NCBI GenBank assembly: GCA_905372595.1
Contig: CAJPPS010000008.1
Coordinates: 1-14,238 of the forward strand
DNA length: 14,238 nucleotides
Direction of reading: 5' to 3'
Source: an uncultured Capnocytophaga sp.
Lineage (GTDB): Bacteria; Bacteroidota; Bacteroidia; Flavobacteriales; Flavobacteriaceae
The translations under genes were made by a program, and so were the position numbers. Each line of letters begins with the position of its first letter. Within the stretch, counting starts at the first letter, position 1. A model generated the notes under the pieces. That model searched no databases, was not told the DNA's origin, and worked only from the letters and a program-made list of their open reading frames with translations. Shown one piece after another: positions 1 through 7,092 of the stretch.

Positions 1-37
1 AAATAGAGGATATTTCTTTTGACATCCTCTATTTTTT
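1..37. terminator. Hairpin at the left edge, probable terminator between convergent genes
   Basis: Bases 1-11 (AAATAGAGGAT) are the exact reverse complement of 24-34, with a 12-base loop. On the plus strand the stem runs into a T tract (32-37). On the minus strand it lies just past the stop codon of the S9 peptidase gene (stop at 40-42), and the minus-strand T tract would begin with the complement of bases 1-3 and continue outside the window. It could end transcription of the S9 peptidase, of an unseen plus-strand gene to the left, or of both. Confidence 0.6.
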
Positions 38-39
38 CA

Positions 40-1944
40 TTACTTTAGAGTTTCTTTTAGCCAATCAAAAAAGGTTCGTTGCCACAGTAGTGCATTCTGA
101 GGCTGTAATACCCAGTGGTTTTCATCAGGAAAATAGAGAAGTTTGCTCTTAATACCTCTAAGCTGAGCAGCTGTAAAGGCTTGAAATCCTTGTTCTTCAG
201 GTACGCGGTAGTCTTTTCCTCCGTGTATCACTAAGATAGGGGTATCCCAATTACCTACTTTTTCAATAGGATTAAATTCGGTATAAGCCTTTTGAGCAAT
301 AGGATTATTTTTGTCCCAATAAGCACCTCCAAATTCGTGATAATTGAAGAAAATTTCTTCAGTAGTACCCAGCATACTTTGCGTATTGAATACTCCACAA
401 TGAGCAATAAAAGTCTTAAATCGTTTGTTATGAATGCCAGCAAGATAATAGACAGAATATCCTCCATAGCTGGCTCCTACAGCTCCCAAGCGTTGTGTAT
501 CCACATAAGGTTCCTTGGAGATGTCATCAATAGCAGCTAAATAATCTCGCATAACTTGTCCTCCCCAGTCTCCACTAATTTCGGCATTCCAAGCTACTCC
601 GTGTCCGGGCATTCCCCTTCGGTTGGGAGCTATTACAATATAACCTTGTGAAGCCATTAATTGCAGGTTCCAACGGAAACTATAGAACTGAGTAAGAGCT
701 GACTGAGGACCTCCTTGACAGTAGAGTAAAGTAGGATATTTCTTCTTAGGATCAAAATCAGGAGGGTAGATTACCCAAGCAAACATATCCTTTCCATCAG
801 TAGTTTTTATAATACGTTCTTTGACAGGACATTTAGCAATATTTTTATATAAATTATCATTGATATGAGAGAGTTGTTTTACCTCTAGAGGGGCTTTTTT
901 TCCTGTAATATCAACTGTATATATTTCAGTAGCTCTGTTCATATCATTTCGAGAAACCACTAGGAGATTCCCAGATTGCCCTAGAATATGTCCAATATCA
1001 AAGATTCCTTTGGTGAGTTGTTTAGGAAAAGGATTTTTAGCAAAAGGTTCTATTTCAAAGAGTTGTTGTGTTCCATTGGTAGCAGCAATAAAATAGATTT
1101 TTTTCCCATCATTACTCCAGATATAGCTAAAAACGGTATTATCCCAATTTTTGGTGATATTTATCTTTTTACTATTTTGTAGGATATATAGGTCATTTTT
1201 ATCAGCTTCATTGCCATCGTGTTCCATACTTAGCCACGCCAGAATACCATCTTTATTGAAAGAGGGATAAGTATCATAACCCATCATCCCTTCAGTAAGA
1301 TTGATAGTTGTTTTCTTATCAATATCATATTCATAGATATCAGTATTAGTACTCACAACATATTCTGTACCCACCTTAGGCTTAGTTACATAGAGAACCT
1401 TTTTCCCATCATTGCTCCATATATAATCCTCACTCCCTCCTGAAGGAAGTTGAGGGCAATAATAGGGAAGTCCCTCCATAATATCAGTTTGCTTCCCTGT
1501 AGCTACATCTTCTACAAATACGTGGTTATAAGCTCCTTCATTCCATTTGTCCCAGTGGCGATGGTCTAGAGCATTATAAACCTTTCCTGAAGATTTTTCT
1601 AAATCTTTATAGAAGTCTTTAGCAAGAGTAGGCGTTATTTTTACCTCTTTATCCACTAATTTTAGACTTTTGTCAGCATTGAACTTAGTGGTAAGTAACT
1701 CTATTTCTTCTTTAGTAATAGCAATAGGAGTTCCTCCCTTGATGGGAAGTTTGAAGAATTCTTTTTTGAAAGAATTTTCAACAATATTTGGTGTAGAAAC
1801 ACTCAAAAGGACAAAATTCTTATCAGGGGAGAGTCCTATCCCACTTACACGATGTAGCTCCCATAACTTTTCAGGCGTTAAGGGTTGCTGAGAATAAGCA
1901 CTATACCCCATAAAAGCTGTAAGTAATAATATGATTTTTCTCAT
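40..1944 (-). CDS. Secreted S9 family peptidase (prolyl oligopeptidase / acylaminoacyl-peptidase type)
   Basis: This 634-residue serine peptidase probably releases short peptides or dipeptides from the N-terminus of oligopeptides in the periplasm. Residues 1-18 form a signal peptide with likely cleavage before QQ. Residues about 30-370 look like a seven-bladed beta-propeller: the blade motif YIWSNDGKK occurs at 174-182 and again at 274-282. The C-terminal alpha/beta-hydrolase domain (about 390-634) carries GASYGGYS with nucleophile Ser492, then Asp578 (GGKDYR) and His610 (ENHW), giving a complete triad in the usual order. Overall layout resembles the dipeptidyl-peptidase 5 and acylaminoacyl-peptidase group, but exact specificity cannot be read from sequence. 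It is the last gene after grpE and dnaJ, 59 bases behind dnaJ. I see no clear promoter in that gap, so it may be cotranscribed. Length and domain order are normal, and it appears intact. Confidence 0.93.
   Translation of the reverse strand: MRKIILLLTAFMGYSAYSQQPLTPEKLWELHRVSGIGLSPDKNFVLLSVSTPNIVENSFKKEFFKLPIKGGTPIAITKEEIELLTTKFNADKSLKLVDKEVKITPTLAKDFYKDLEKSSGKVYNALDHRHWDKWNEGAYNHVFVEDVATGKQTDIMEGLPYYCPQLPSGGSEDYIWSNDGKKVLYVTKPKVGTEYVVSTNTDIYEYDIDKKTTINLTEGMMGYDTYPSFNKDGILAWLSMEHDGNEADKNDLYILQNSKKINITKNWDNTVFSYIWSNDGKKIYFIAATNGTQQLFEIEPFAKNPFPKQLTKGIFDIGHILGQSGNLLVVSRNDMNRATEIYTVDITGKKAPLEVKQLSHINDNLYKNIAKCPVKERIIKTTDGKDMFAWVIYPPDFDPKKKYPTLLYCQGGPQSALTQFYSFRWNLQLMASQGYIVIAPNRRGMPGHGVAWNAEISGDWGGQVMRDYLAAIDDISKEPYVDTQRLGAVGASYGGYSVYYLAGIHNKRFKTFIAHCGVFNTQSMLGTTEEIFFNYHEFGGAYWDKNNPIAQKAYTEFNPIEKVGNWDTPILVIHGGKDYRVPEEQGFQAFTAAQLRGIKSKLLYFPDENHWVLQPQNALLWQRTFFDWLKETLK
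1087..1425 (-). repeat. Duplicated beta-propeller blade motif inside the S9 peptidase gene
   Basis: Two stretches exactly 300 bases (100 codons) apart, 1387-1425 and 1087-1125, encode nearly the same blade segment, YIWSNDGKK followed by hydrophobic residues. The DNA is also similar, sharing the string tttttcccatcatt. This fits a PD40-like propeller repeat rather than a mobile or regulatory repeat. Confidence 0.6.
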
Positions 1945-2003
1945 AACATATATAATTAGAAATCTTTATCATTGCTCAAAGAAGAATTAAGTTGTTATTA
2001 TAT

Positions 2004-3125
2004 TTAGGAAAACATATCTTTTACTTTCTCAAAAAAGCTTTTGTCAGATTTGTCAGGATTAGGAGAAAAATTATCATCATCCAGCATCTTCTGGAAAAAG
2101 TTCTTTTGTTCTTTGGTAAGCGTTTTAGGCGTCCAAACATTCACATGTACAATAAGGTCTCCAGTACCATACCCATTGATATTAGGAAGTCCTTTTCCTT
2201 TCAGGCGAAGAATCTTTCCTGATTGGATTCCTTCCTCTAACTTGATACGAACTTTTCCTGTAGCTGTTTCTATTTCCTTGGAAGTACCTAGTACAGCTTC
2301 TGGCATACTGATGTATAGGTCAAGGTGGAGATTTTCTCCTTCTCGTTTGAGGGTTTCGTGTTCTATTTCTTCAATAAGAACTAACAAATCTCCAGCGATA
2401 CCGTTATTGCCAGGAGCTTCATTTCCTTTTCCAGAAACTTTCAGTTGCATTCCATCCATCACCCCTGCAGGTATTTTGATAGAAACAGTTTCTTCGGTGC
2501 TTTTAAGTCCTTGAGCATCGGTATCATTAGCTTTTTTATCAACTACTTCACCACTTCCCCCACAACTAGGACAAGGAGAAGAGGTTTGCATACGACCTAG
2601 TACTGTATTTACCTCTCGAACAATACTTCCATTTCCGTGGCAATTACTACAGCTTTTGTAAGTAGTCCCTTCAGCTTTGATTTTTCGCTGTACTTTAACC
2701 TTCTTTTCTACTCCAGTGGCAATATCACTTAGGCTAAGCTTTACCCGAATGCGGAGATCTCCTCCTTTTACACGGTAGGAACGAGAGTTTCCTCCTCCAA
2801 AACCTCCAAAACCTGTAAATCCACTGAAATGTCCTCCAAAAATATCTCCGAAATTACGGAAAATATCTTCCATTGTAGAGCTGTATCCACCTCCAGCTCC
2901 CCCTTCAAAGGCAGCGTGACCAAATTGGTCATACTGAGCGCGTTTTTGTTCGTCACTTAGTACTTCATAAGCCTGAGCGGCTTCTTTGAATTTTTCTTCT
3001 GCATCTTTATCACCAGGGTTTTTATCTGGGTGGTATTCTAAGGCTTTTTTACGGTAGGCTTTCTTAATCTCAGCACTACTTGCACTTTTGCTAACGCCTA
3101 AAATTTCGTAATAATCTCTTTTCAT
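2004..3125 (-). CDS. dnaJ: Chaperone protein DnaJ (Hsp40), with a reduced zinc-binding region
   Basis: DnaJ is the cytoplasmic co-chaperone that delivers unfolded clients to DnaK and stimulates its ATPase. The 373-residue protein begins with a J domain (1-70) containing the HPD motif at 32-34. A Gly/Phe-rich linker follows at about 74-115, then beta-sandwich substrate-binding domains and a C-terminal dimerisation region. The zinc region is unusual: only two CxxCxGxG motifs are present, CSNCHGNG at 159-166 and CPSCGGSG at 185-192. These four cysteines are the only ones in the protein, whereas canonical type I DnaJ has four motifs and eight cysteines. They are enough for one zinc ion. The spacer between them (GSIVREVNTVLGRMQTSSP) replaces motifs II and III. 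The reading frame is otherwise intact. The gene lies 27 bases behind grpE and is almost certainly cotranscribed with it. Confidence 0.97.
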   Translation of the reverse strand: MKRDYYEILGVSKSASSAEIKKAYRKKALEYHPDKNPGDKDAEEKFKEAAQAYEVLSDEQKRAQYDQFGHAAFEGGAGGGYSSTMEDIFRNFGDIFGGHFSGFTGFGGFGGGNSRSYRVKGGDLRIRVKLSLSDIATGVEKKVKVQRKIKAEGTTYKSCSNCHGNGSIVREVNTVLGRMQTSSPCPSCGGSGEVVDKKANDTDAQGLKSTEETVSIKIPAGVMDGMQLKVSGKGNEAPGNNGIAGDLLVLIEEIEHETLKREGENLHLDLYISMPEAVLGTSKEIETATGKVRIKLEEGIQSGKILRLKGKGLPNINGYGTGDLIVHVNVWTPKTLTKEQKNFFQKMLDDDNFSPNPDKSDKSFFEKVKDMFS

Positions 3126-3152
3126 CTATTTAATTCGGTTCGCTAAAAGGAT

Positions 3153-3824
3153 TTATTGTCCTACAACTACTTTAGGATAACGGATGATTTTTTCACCCAA
3201 TTTGTATCCTTTTTCTAAGACATCAATAACCTTTCCACTAAGTTCTGCAGAGGGAGCTGCTACCTGTGTAATTGCCTCATGAATTTCGCTATCAAAAACA
3301 TCAGAAGCAGCTACAGGGATTTCTTCTAGTCCTTTTGACTTGAGAGTATTGAGGAATTTGTTGTAGATAAGCTCAACACCTCGTATCAGATTTTCATCGC
3401 CAGACTTGGAGATTTCAGCTAGAGCTCTGTCAAAATCATCTAGGATAGGAAGCATTGTGAGTATGACATCTTGTCCTGCTGATTTGAGTAATTCTATGCG
3501 CTCTTTGGCAGTTCTTCTTTTATAGTTTTCAAATTCGGCAAAAAGACGCATAAACTTATCTTTTTCTTTATGAAGCTCATTCTCTAGAATAGAAATTGCT
3601 TGATCAGCATCTCCATTATCTTTGGGTGCCTCAGCCTTAGGAGAAGGAACTTCCTGTGCAGTTTCTTCAGCAGTTATAGGCTCATTTGCCTCAGTTGTGT
3701 TAGAAGGCTCCTCTGGTGTATGGTGTTCTTCTTCAATGATTTCTGCATCTTGATATTCTGCATCATATAGAGAAGCATCGTCAAAAGAATCCTCGTGAGG
3801 ATTATGGGTGTTTTCCGTACTCAT
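3153..3824 (-). CDS. grpE: GrpE, nucleotide-exchange factor of DnaK
   Basis: GrpE is the cytoplasmic dimer that drives ADP release from DnaK. The 223-residue protein starts with a long acidic, Glu/Thr/Pro-rich and probably disordered tail (about 1-73). A long helix or coiled coil follows (about 74-115), carrying the conserved FENYKRR at 98-104. Next comes the four-helix-bundle segment (about 116-163, including MLPILDDFDRAL), and then the C-terminal beta domain ending in GYKLGEKIIRYPKVVVG, which contacts the DnaK ATPase domain. The acidic tail makes it somewhat longer than the E. coli protein. It heads the grpE-dnaJ pair, 27 bases before dnaJ. The 89-base gap upstream (3825-3913) holds no CIRCE inverted repeat and no TAnnTTTG element at good spacing, so its regulation cannot be read here. 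dnaK is not in the window. Confidence 0.97.
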   Translation of the reverse strand: MSTENTHNPHEDSFDDASLYDAEYQDAEIIEEEHHTPEEPSNTTEANEPITAEETAQEVPSPKAEAPKDNGDADQAISILENELHKEKDKFMRLFAEFENYKRRTAKERIELLKSAGQDVILTMLPILDDFDRALAEISKSGDENLIRGVELIYNKFLNTLKSKGLEEIPVAASDVFDSEIHEAITQVAAPSAELSGKVIDVLEKGYKLGEKIIRYPKVVVGQ

Positions 3825-3913
3825 TCTTAAATTATTTTTTATTTAGTATATCAAAAGCTTTGCCAAAAAATAAAAAGTGACAAAATGGCATATTTAGTTT
3901 GTGTAGTATATTT

Positions 3914-4666
3914 TTACTTTTTAGGATGGAACTTTCTATGTTTTCTTTTCTTGGTAAGGTAACGGAATCGTAAATCATCATAATAGAGCCCAGATAGGAG
4001 TATCACAATAGCAAAAAGTAAAGTTTTGAATCCTAATCCCATTTCTATATATGAAAAACCTGCAAAAAAACCTCCTAGAAAGAAAAAAATAACAATAGAG
4101 AGGCGTAACTTAATGCTATTTTTTATCTTTTGTTCCTGCTGAAAGTAATTATTCCTTTTCAGATAGAATAATTGGGAAAGTTCAATACCTAAATCTGTAA
4201 AAAGTCCCGTTAAGTGAGTGGTGCGAACACTGGCATTGGATATCTTAGTTACAAATGAATTCTGTAATCCCATTGCATAAAGCAACATAAAAGTAGTGAC
4301 TTCGTGAGGAAAATCTTTATTAATATGATTGAATAGGACTACTCCTCCTAGCACTAAGCATTCTAATAGAGTAGGGCGGAAGTACTTATTCTGCTGCTTG
4401 TGATAATTGGCGTCTTCTATAAGCCAACCAGAGGTAAAAGATCCTAAAAGGAAGCAAATGATATACAGCAAATAGATGGTTCCTTTCCAAAAATCAGCAA
4501 TAGACATATCATAAATGAAAAAAGCGAAGTGCCCCGTAACATTGGTGGTAAGCCTACTGAGGAAGAGAAATCCTACTACATTGACCATACCAGCCACAAA
4601 GGAGAGCACTACAGCTATTTCCAAGTTATTTTTGGCAGAACGATTTTTGCCTTGATGCCTGAACAT
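3914..4666 (-). CDS. DUF1275 (YoaK-like) integral membrane protein
   Basis: The 250-residue inner-membrane protein belongs to the DUF1275/YoaK family, whose function is not established. Six hydrophobic segments are visible at roughly 15-37, 60-84, 99-115, 120-138, 185-207 and 212-228. Family hallmarks are the first-helix stretch ending in TNVTGH (41-46), GLQNSFVTKIS (133-143) and RTTHLTG (148-154). The protein ends in a strongly basic tail (KKRKHRKFHPKK, 239-250), which by the positive-inside rule should face the cytoplasm. It starts 16 bases downstream of pheS with no Shine-Dalgarno sequence and is probably cotranscribed with rpiB and pheS. The neighbours do not suggest a function. No hairpin terminator is visible after its stop codon, so readthrough into grpE is possible. 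Confidence 0.85.
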   Translation of the reverse strand: MFRHQGKNRSAKNNLEIAVVLSFVAGMVNVVGFLFLSRLTTNVTGHFAFFIYDMSIADFWKGTIYLLYIICFLLGSFTSGWLIEDANYHKQQNKYFRPTLLECLVLGGVVLFNHINKDFPHEVTTFMLLYAMGLQNSFVTKISNASVRTTHLTGLFTDLGIELSQLFYLKRNNYFQQEQKIKNSIKLRLSIVIFFFLGGFFAGFSYIEMGLGFKTLLFAIVILLSGLYYDDLRFRYLTKKRKHRKFHPKK

Positions 4667-4682
4667 TATGAAAAATAAGCTT

Positions 4683-5702
4683 TTAGATAGAGCTTTTAAA
4701 TTGTTCTAAGAAGCGGATATCATTTTCATAAAAAGTACGGATATCCCCTATTTGATATAGGAGCATAGCTACTCGTTCTAAGCCAATTCCAAAAGCAAAT
4801 CCTGTATATTCTTCGGGGTCTATATTACAGTTTTTTAGTACATTAGGGTCAGTCATCCCACATCCCATAATCTCAAGCCATCCTGTTCCCTTGGTGATTC
4901 TATAATCAATTTCATTATTCAATCCCCAATAAATATCTAATTCGGCACTAGGCTCAGTGAAAGGAAAGTAGGAGGGGCGTAAGCGGATTTTGGACTTTCC
5001 AAACATCTCTTGAGTGAAATATAAAAGAGTTTGTTTTAAATCGGCAAAAGAAACTCCTTTATCTATATAAAGCCCTTCTATCTGATGAAATAAACAATGA
5101 GAACGAGCCGATACATCTTCATTACGGTAAACTCTACCAGGGGCAATAATACGAATAGGAGGCTGGTGATTCTCCATATAACGAACCTCTACAGAACTGG
5201 TGTGTGTATGTAGGAGTATATCAGGGTTCGTTTGTATAAAGAAAGTATCTTGCATATCTCTTGCAGGATGGTACTCAGGTAAGTTTAGTGCTGTGAAATT
5301 ATGCCAATCATCCTCAATTTCAGGACCTTCAGCAATACTAAAACCTACATTGGAGAAAATTTCTATTATTTTGTTCTTAATTAGAGAGATAGGGTGCCTT
5401 CCTCCTATGTGAATAGGGAAAGCAGGGCGAGAAAGGTCATTATACTGAGTAGTAGCCACATTCTCTCCTGAAAGCTTTTCTTTTAGGGCATTTATCTTTG
5501 CTTCTGCTTTGTTCTTTAGTTCATTGATAATCTGACCAAAGTCCTTTTTCTCTTCTTTAGGAACTTCCTTGAATTGGGCAAAAAAATCATTAAGAAGTCC
5601 TTTTTTTCCAAAGTACTCAATGCGAAACTGTTCTAATTCTTCCTTTTTTTCAGTAGCAAAAGCCTCTACACGTGCAATATGTTCTTTTATTTTATCTATC
5701 AT
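4683..5702 (-). CDS. pheS: Phenylalanine-tRNA ligase alpha subunit
   Basis: PheS is the catalytic alpha subunit of the alpha2-beta2 phenylalanyl-tRNA synthetase, which charges tRNA-Phe in the cytoplasm. The 339 residues comprise an N-terminal coiled-coil arm that contacts tRNA (about 1-85) and a class II synthetase core. Visible core motifs are GRHP (101-104) leading into motif 1, HTHTS (165-169), motif 2 with GRVYRNEDVSARSH (189-202) and FHQIEG (205-210), the phenylalanine-pocket region FPFTEPSAE (246-254), and motif 3 GFAFGIGLERVAML (301-314). Nothing essential is missing, and the length matches the family. The beta-subunit gene pheT is not adjacent, as is common outside the enterobacteria and bacilli. 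The gene follows rpiB by 30 bases and precedes the DUF1275 gene by 16 bases on the same strand, so the three are probably one operon. Confidence 0.98.
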   Translation of the reverse strand: MIDKIKEHIARVEAFATEKKEELEQFRIEYFGKKGLLNDFFAQFKEVPKEEKKDFGQIINELKNKAEAKINALKEKLSGENVATTQYNDLSRPAFPIHIGGRHPISLIKNKIIEIFSNVGFSIAEGPEIEDDWHNFTALNLPEYHPARDMQDTFFIQTNPDILLHTHTSSVEVRYMENHQPPIRIIAPGRVYRNEDVSARSHCLFHQIEGLYIDKGVSFADLKQTLLYFTQEMFGKSKIRLRPSYFPFTEPSAELDIYWGLNNEIDYRITKGTGWLEIMGCGMTDPNVLKNCNIDPEEYTGFAFGIGLERVAMLLYQIGDIRTFYENDIRFLEQFKSSI

Positions 5703-5732
5703 AAAAAAGCAAATTTCAATATATGATTGTGG

Positions 5733-6155
5733 TTAAATTTTCTCTACACGGCGTGAATGCCTGCCTCCCTCGAACTCTGTGGTAAGGAAAGTCTTCACCA
5801 TTTCAATAGCTTGTTCTATAGCTGTGAATCGGGCAGGAATACTGATAACATTGGCGTCATTATGCAGGCGAGCAAGGGAAGCAATTTCCTTTGTCCAGCA
5901 TACAGCACAGCGCACTTTGGCGTGCTTGTTAGCTGTCATTGCTACACCATTTCCACTTCCACAAATGAGGATTCCTACTTGGGCTTCTCCCTTATCAATA
6001 AGCTCTCCTACAGGGTGGGCAAAATCAGGATAATCTACACTCTCACAGAGGTCTGTACCTACATTGATTACTTCATAATTCTCCTTTTTAAGGAAAGCAA
6101 TAATGGCTTCTTTGTAGTGAGTACCAGCGTGATCATTTCCAATAACAATTTTCAT
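5733..6155 (-). CDS. rpiB: Ribose-5-phosphate isomerase B
   Basis: RpiB interconverts ribose 5-phosphate and ribulose 5-phosphate in the non-oxidative pentose phosphate pathway, in the cytoplasm. The 140-residue protein is full length for the RpiB/LacAB fold. The N-terminal phosphate-binding segment is IGNDHAG (5-11, with Asp8 and His9). The active-site Cys65 sits in ILICGSGNG, and the catalytic His97 in RLHNDAN. The C-terminal EGGRHSRRV motif is also present. Cys65 marks it as the cysteine-type enzyme rather than the glutamate-type form of actinobacteria. Some family members act on allose 6-phosphate or galactose 6-phosphate, but no such pathway genes are nearby. It is the first gene of the rpiB-pheS-DUF1275 group and is divergent from the MBL-fold hydrolase gene. 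A -7 element (TATCTTTG on the minus strand, 6176-6183) lies just upstream and implies a very short leader. Confidence 0.96.
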   Translation of the reverse strand: MKIVIGNDHAGTHYKEAIIAFLKKENYEVINVGTDLCESVDYPDFAHPVGELIDKGEAQVGILICGSGNGVAMTANKHAKVRCAVCWTKEIASLARLHNDANVISIPARFTAIEQAIEMVKTFLTTEFEGGRHSRRVEKI

Positions 6156-6175
6156 TAGTGCGTCTTTTTAGGGTG

Positions 6176-6205
6176 CAAAGATACATCTTTTTTAATAGTT
6201 TTGAA
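6176..6205 (-). promoter_or_regulatory. Predicted promoter for rpiB-pheS-DUF1275
   Basis: On the minus strand TATCTTTG (6176-6183) matches the Bacteroidetes -7 consensus TAnnTTTG exactly. At exactly 19 bases upstream (6203-6205) the -33 position reads TTC after a T run, one base from the expected TTG. Transcription would start about 10-15 bases before the rpiB start codon. Confidence 0.6.
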
Positions 6206-6234
6206 AAATATTCTCGAGAAAAATTGTACTTTTG
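6201..6234 (+). promoter_or_regulatory. Predicted promoter for the MBL-fold hydrolase
   Basis: TACTTTTG at 6227-6234 matches the -7 consensus TAnnTTTG, with TTG (6201-6203) 23 bases upstream, at the long end of the spacing seen in flavobacteria. Two perfect palindromes fall within or next to it: TTCTCGAGAA (6211-6220) in the spacer and CTTTTGCAAAAG (6229-6240) over the -7 element. The promoter nearly abuts the divergent rpiB promoter. It also argues against a translation start at the upstream TTG (6201), since transcription would begin downstream of that codon. Confidence 0.55.
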
Positions 6235-6290
6235 CAAAAGATTATGCTTCCTTGACCTTTGGGCTAATCTCTTTATTAAATATAATTCCA

Positions 6291-7061
6291 ATGAAGCTCA
6301 CCTTTTTAGGTACAGGTACCTCACAAGGGGTTCCTGTAATAGGGATGAATACCCCTGTAGCACATAGTAAAGATAAGAAAGACAAGCGATTACGTACTTC
6401 AGCTCTTCTTTCTTGGGGAGGAGTAAATGTAAATATAGATTGTTCTCCAGACTTTCGCCAACAGATGTTACGACATAAAGTTCAGCATCTGGAGGCTATT
6501 CTTTTTACACACGAGCACGCTGACCATACTGCAGGCTTGGATGATATTCGTCCTTTTGTACATAAGCAAGGAGATATGCCTATCTATGGACTTCCTAGGG
6601 TAATTGAACAGTTGCGTATTCGTTTTGCTTATATTTTTGCTACCGAAAATCGTTATGCAGGAGCTCCTTCAGTAAAAGTTTTTGAGGTGGAGGATACCAC
6701 TCCTTTTTTTCTATTTGGTAAAGAAGTGATTCCTATTGCTGTACAACACGGGACACTTCCTATTTTAGGATATCGGATAGGAAATGTGGCTTATATTACA
6801 GATGCAAAAATTATTGAAAAAGAACAACTTTCTAAGCTTTATAAGGTGGATACTCTTGTGCTAAATGCTCTCCGAAAAGCACCTCATCCTACTCACTTGA
6901 ATATAGAGGAAGCTCTAGAGCTTATAAAAGAAATTCGCCCCCGACAGACCTTTCTCACTCATATTAGTCAAACAATGGGATTTCATAGTCTTGTACAAAA
7001 GGAGCTTCCTCCTCATGTATTCCTAGCATATGATAATCTGGTGGTTACTATAAAAGATTAG
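6291..7061 (+). CDS. Metallo-beta-lactamase-fold hydrolase (PhnP/RNase Z-like group)
   Basis: This is a cytoplasmic binuclear-metal hydrolase of 256 residues that probably cleaves a phosphodiester. The start chosen is ATG 6291, giving MKLTFLGTGTSQG, the usual N-terminus of this family. A 30-codon extension to TTG 6201 overlaps the predicted promoter and has no family-like sequence. Metal ligands are visible: HEHADH (His74, His76, Asp78, His79), His153 in VQHG, Asp171 in YITDA, and His224 in LTHIS. The fold and the GTGTSQG start resemble PhnP-type cyclic phosphodiesterases and tRNase Z relatives. However, no phosphonate genes are nearby and the extended tRNase Z exosite arm is not seen, so I assign no specific substrate. 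It is monocistronic, divergent from rpiB and convergent with the GH97 gene. Its stop codon lies inside the terminator hairpin. Confidence 0.88.
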   Translation: MKLTFLGTGTSQGVPVIGMNTPVAHSKDKKDKRLRTSALLSWGGVNVNIDCSPDFRQQMLRHKVQHLEAILFTHEHADHTAGLDDIRPFVHKQGDMPIYGLPRVIEQLRIRFAYIFATENRYAGAPSVKVFEVEDTTPFFLFGKEVIPIAVQHGTLPILGYRIGNVAYITDAKIIEKEQLSKLYKVDTLVLNALRKAPHPTHLNIEEALELIKEIRPRQTFLTHISQTMGFHSLVQKELPPHVFLAYDNLVVTIKD

Positions 7062-7086
7062 GAGGCATTTCTGCCCCCTAATTTTT
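7058..7086. terminator. Hairpin terminator between the convergent MBL-hydrolase and GH97 genes
   Basis: TTAGGAGGC (7058-7066) pairs with GCCCCCTAA (7073-7081) around a 6-base loop with one A/C mismatch, followed by TTTTT (7082-7086) on the plus strand. Transcribed from the minus strand, the mismatch becomes a G-U wobble, and the downstream sequence is T-rich but interrupted. It may therefore work in both directions. The left arm contains the stop codon (7059-7061) of the plus-strand gene. Confidence 0.65.
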
Positions 7087-7092
7087 AATATT

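Noticed and set aside
2041..2514. A 157-codon plus-strand open frame inside dnaJ
   Set aside because: It is antisense to a clear dnaJ, and its Ser/Pro-rich translation matches no family I recognise. It is a shadow frame.
5757..6158. Plus-strand open frames of 133 and 84 codons over rpiB
   Set aside because: They overlap the complete rpiB with its active-site Cys65 and His97, and their translations are composition-biased shadows.
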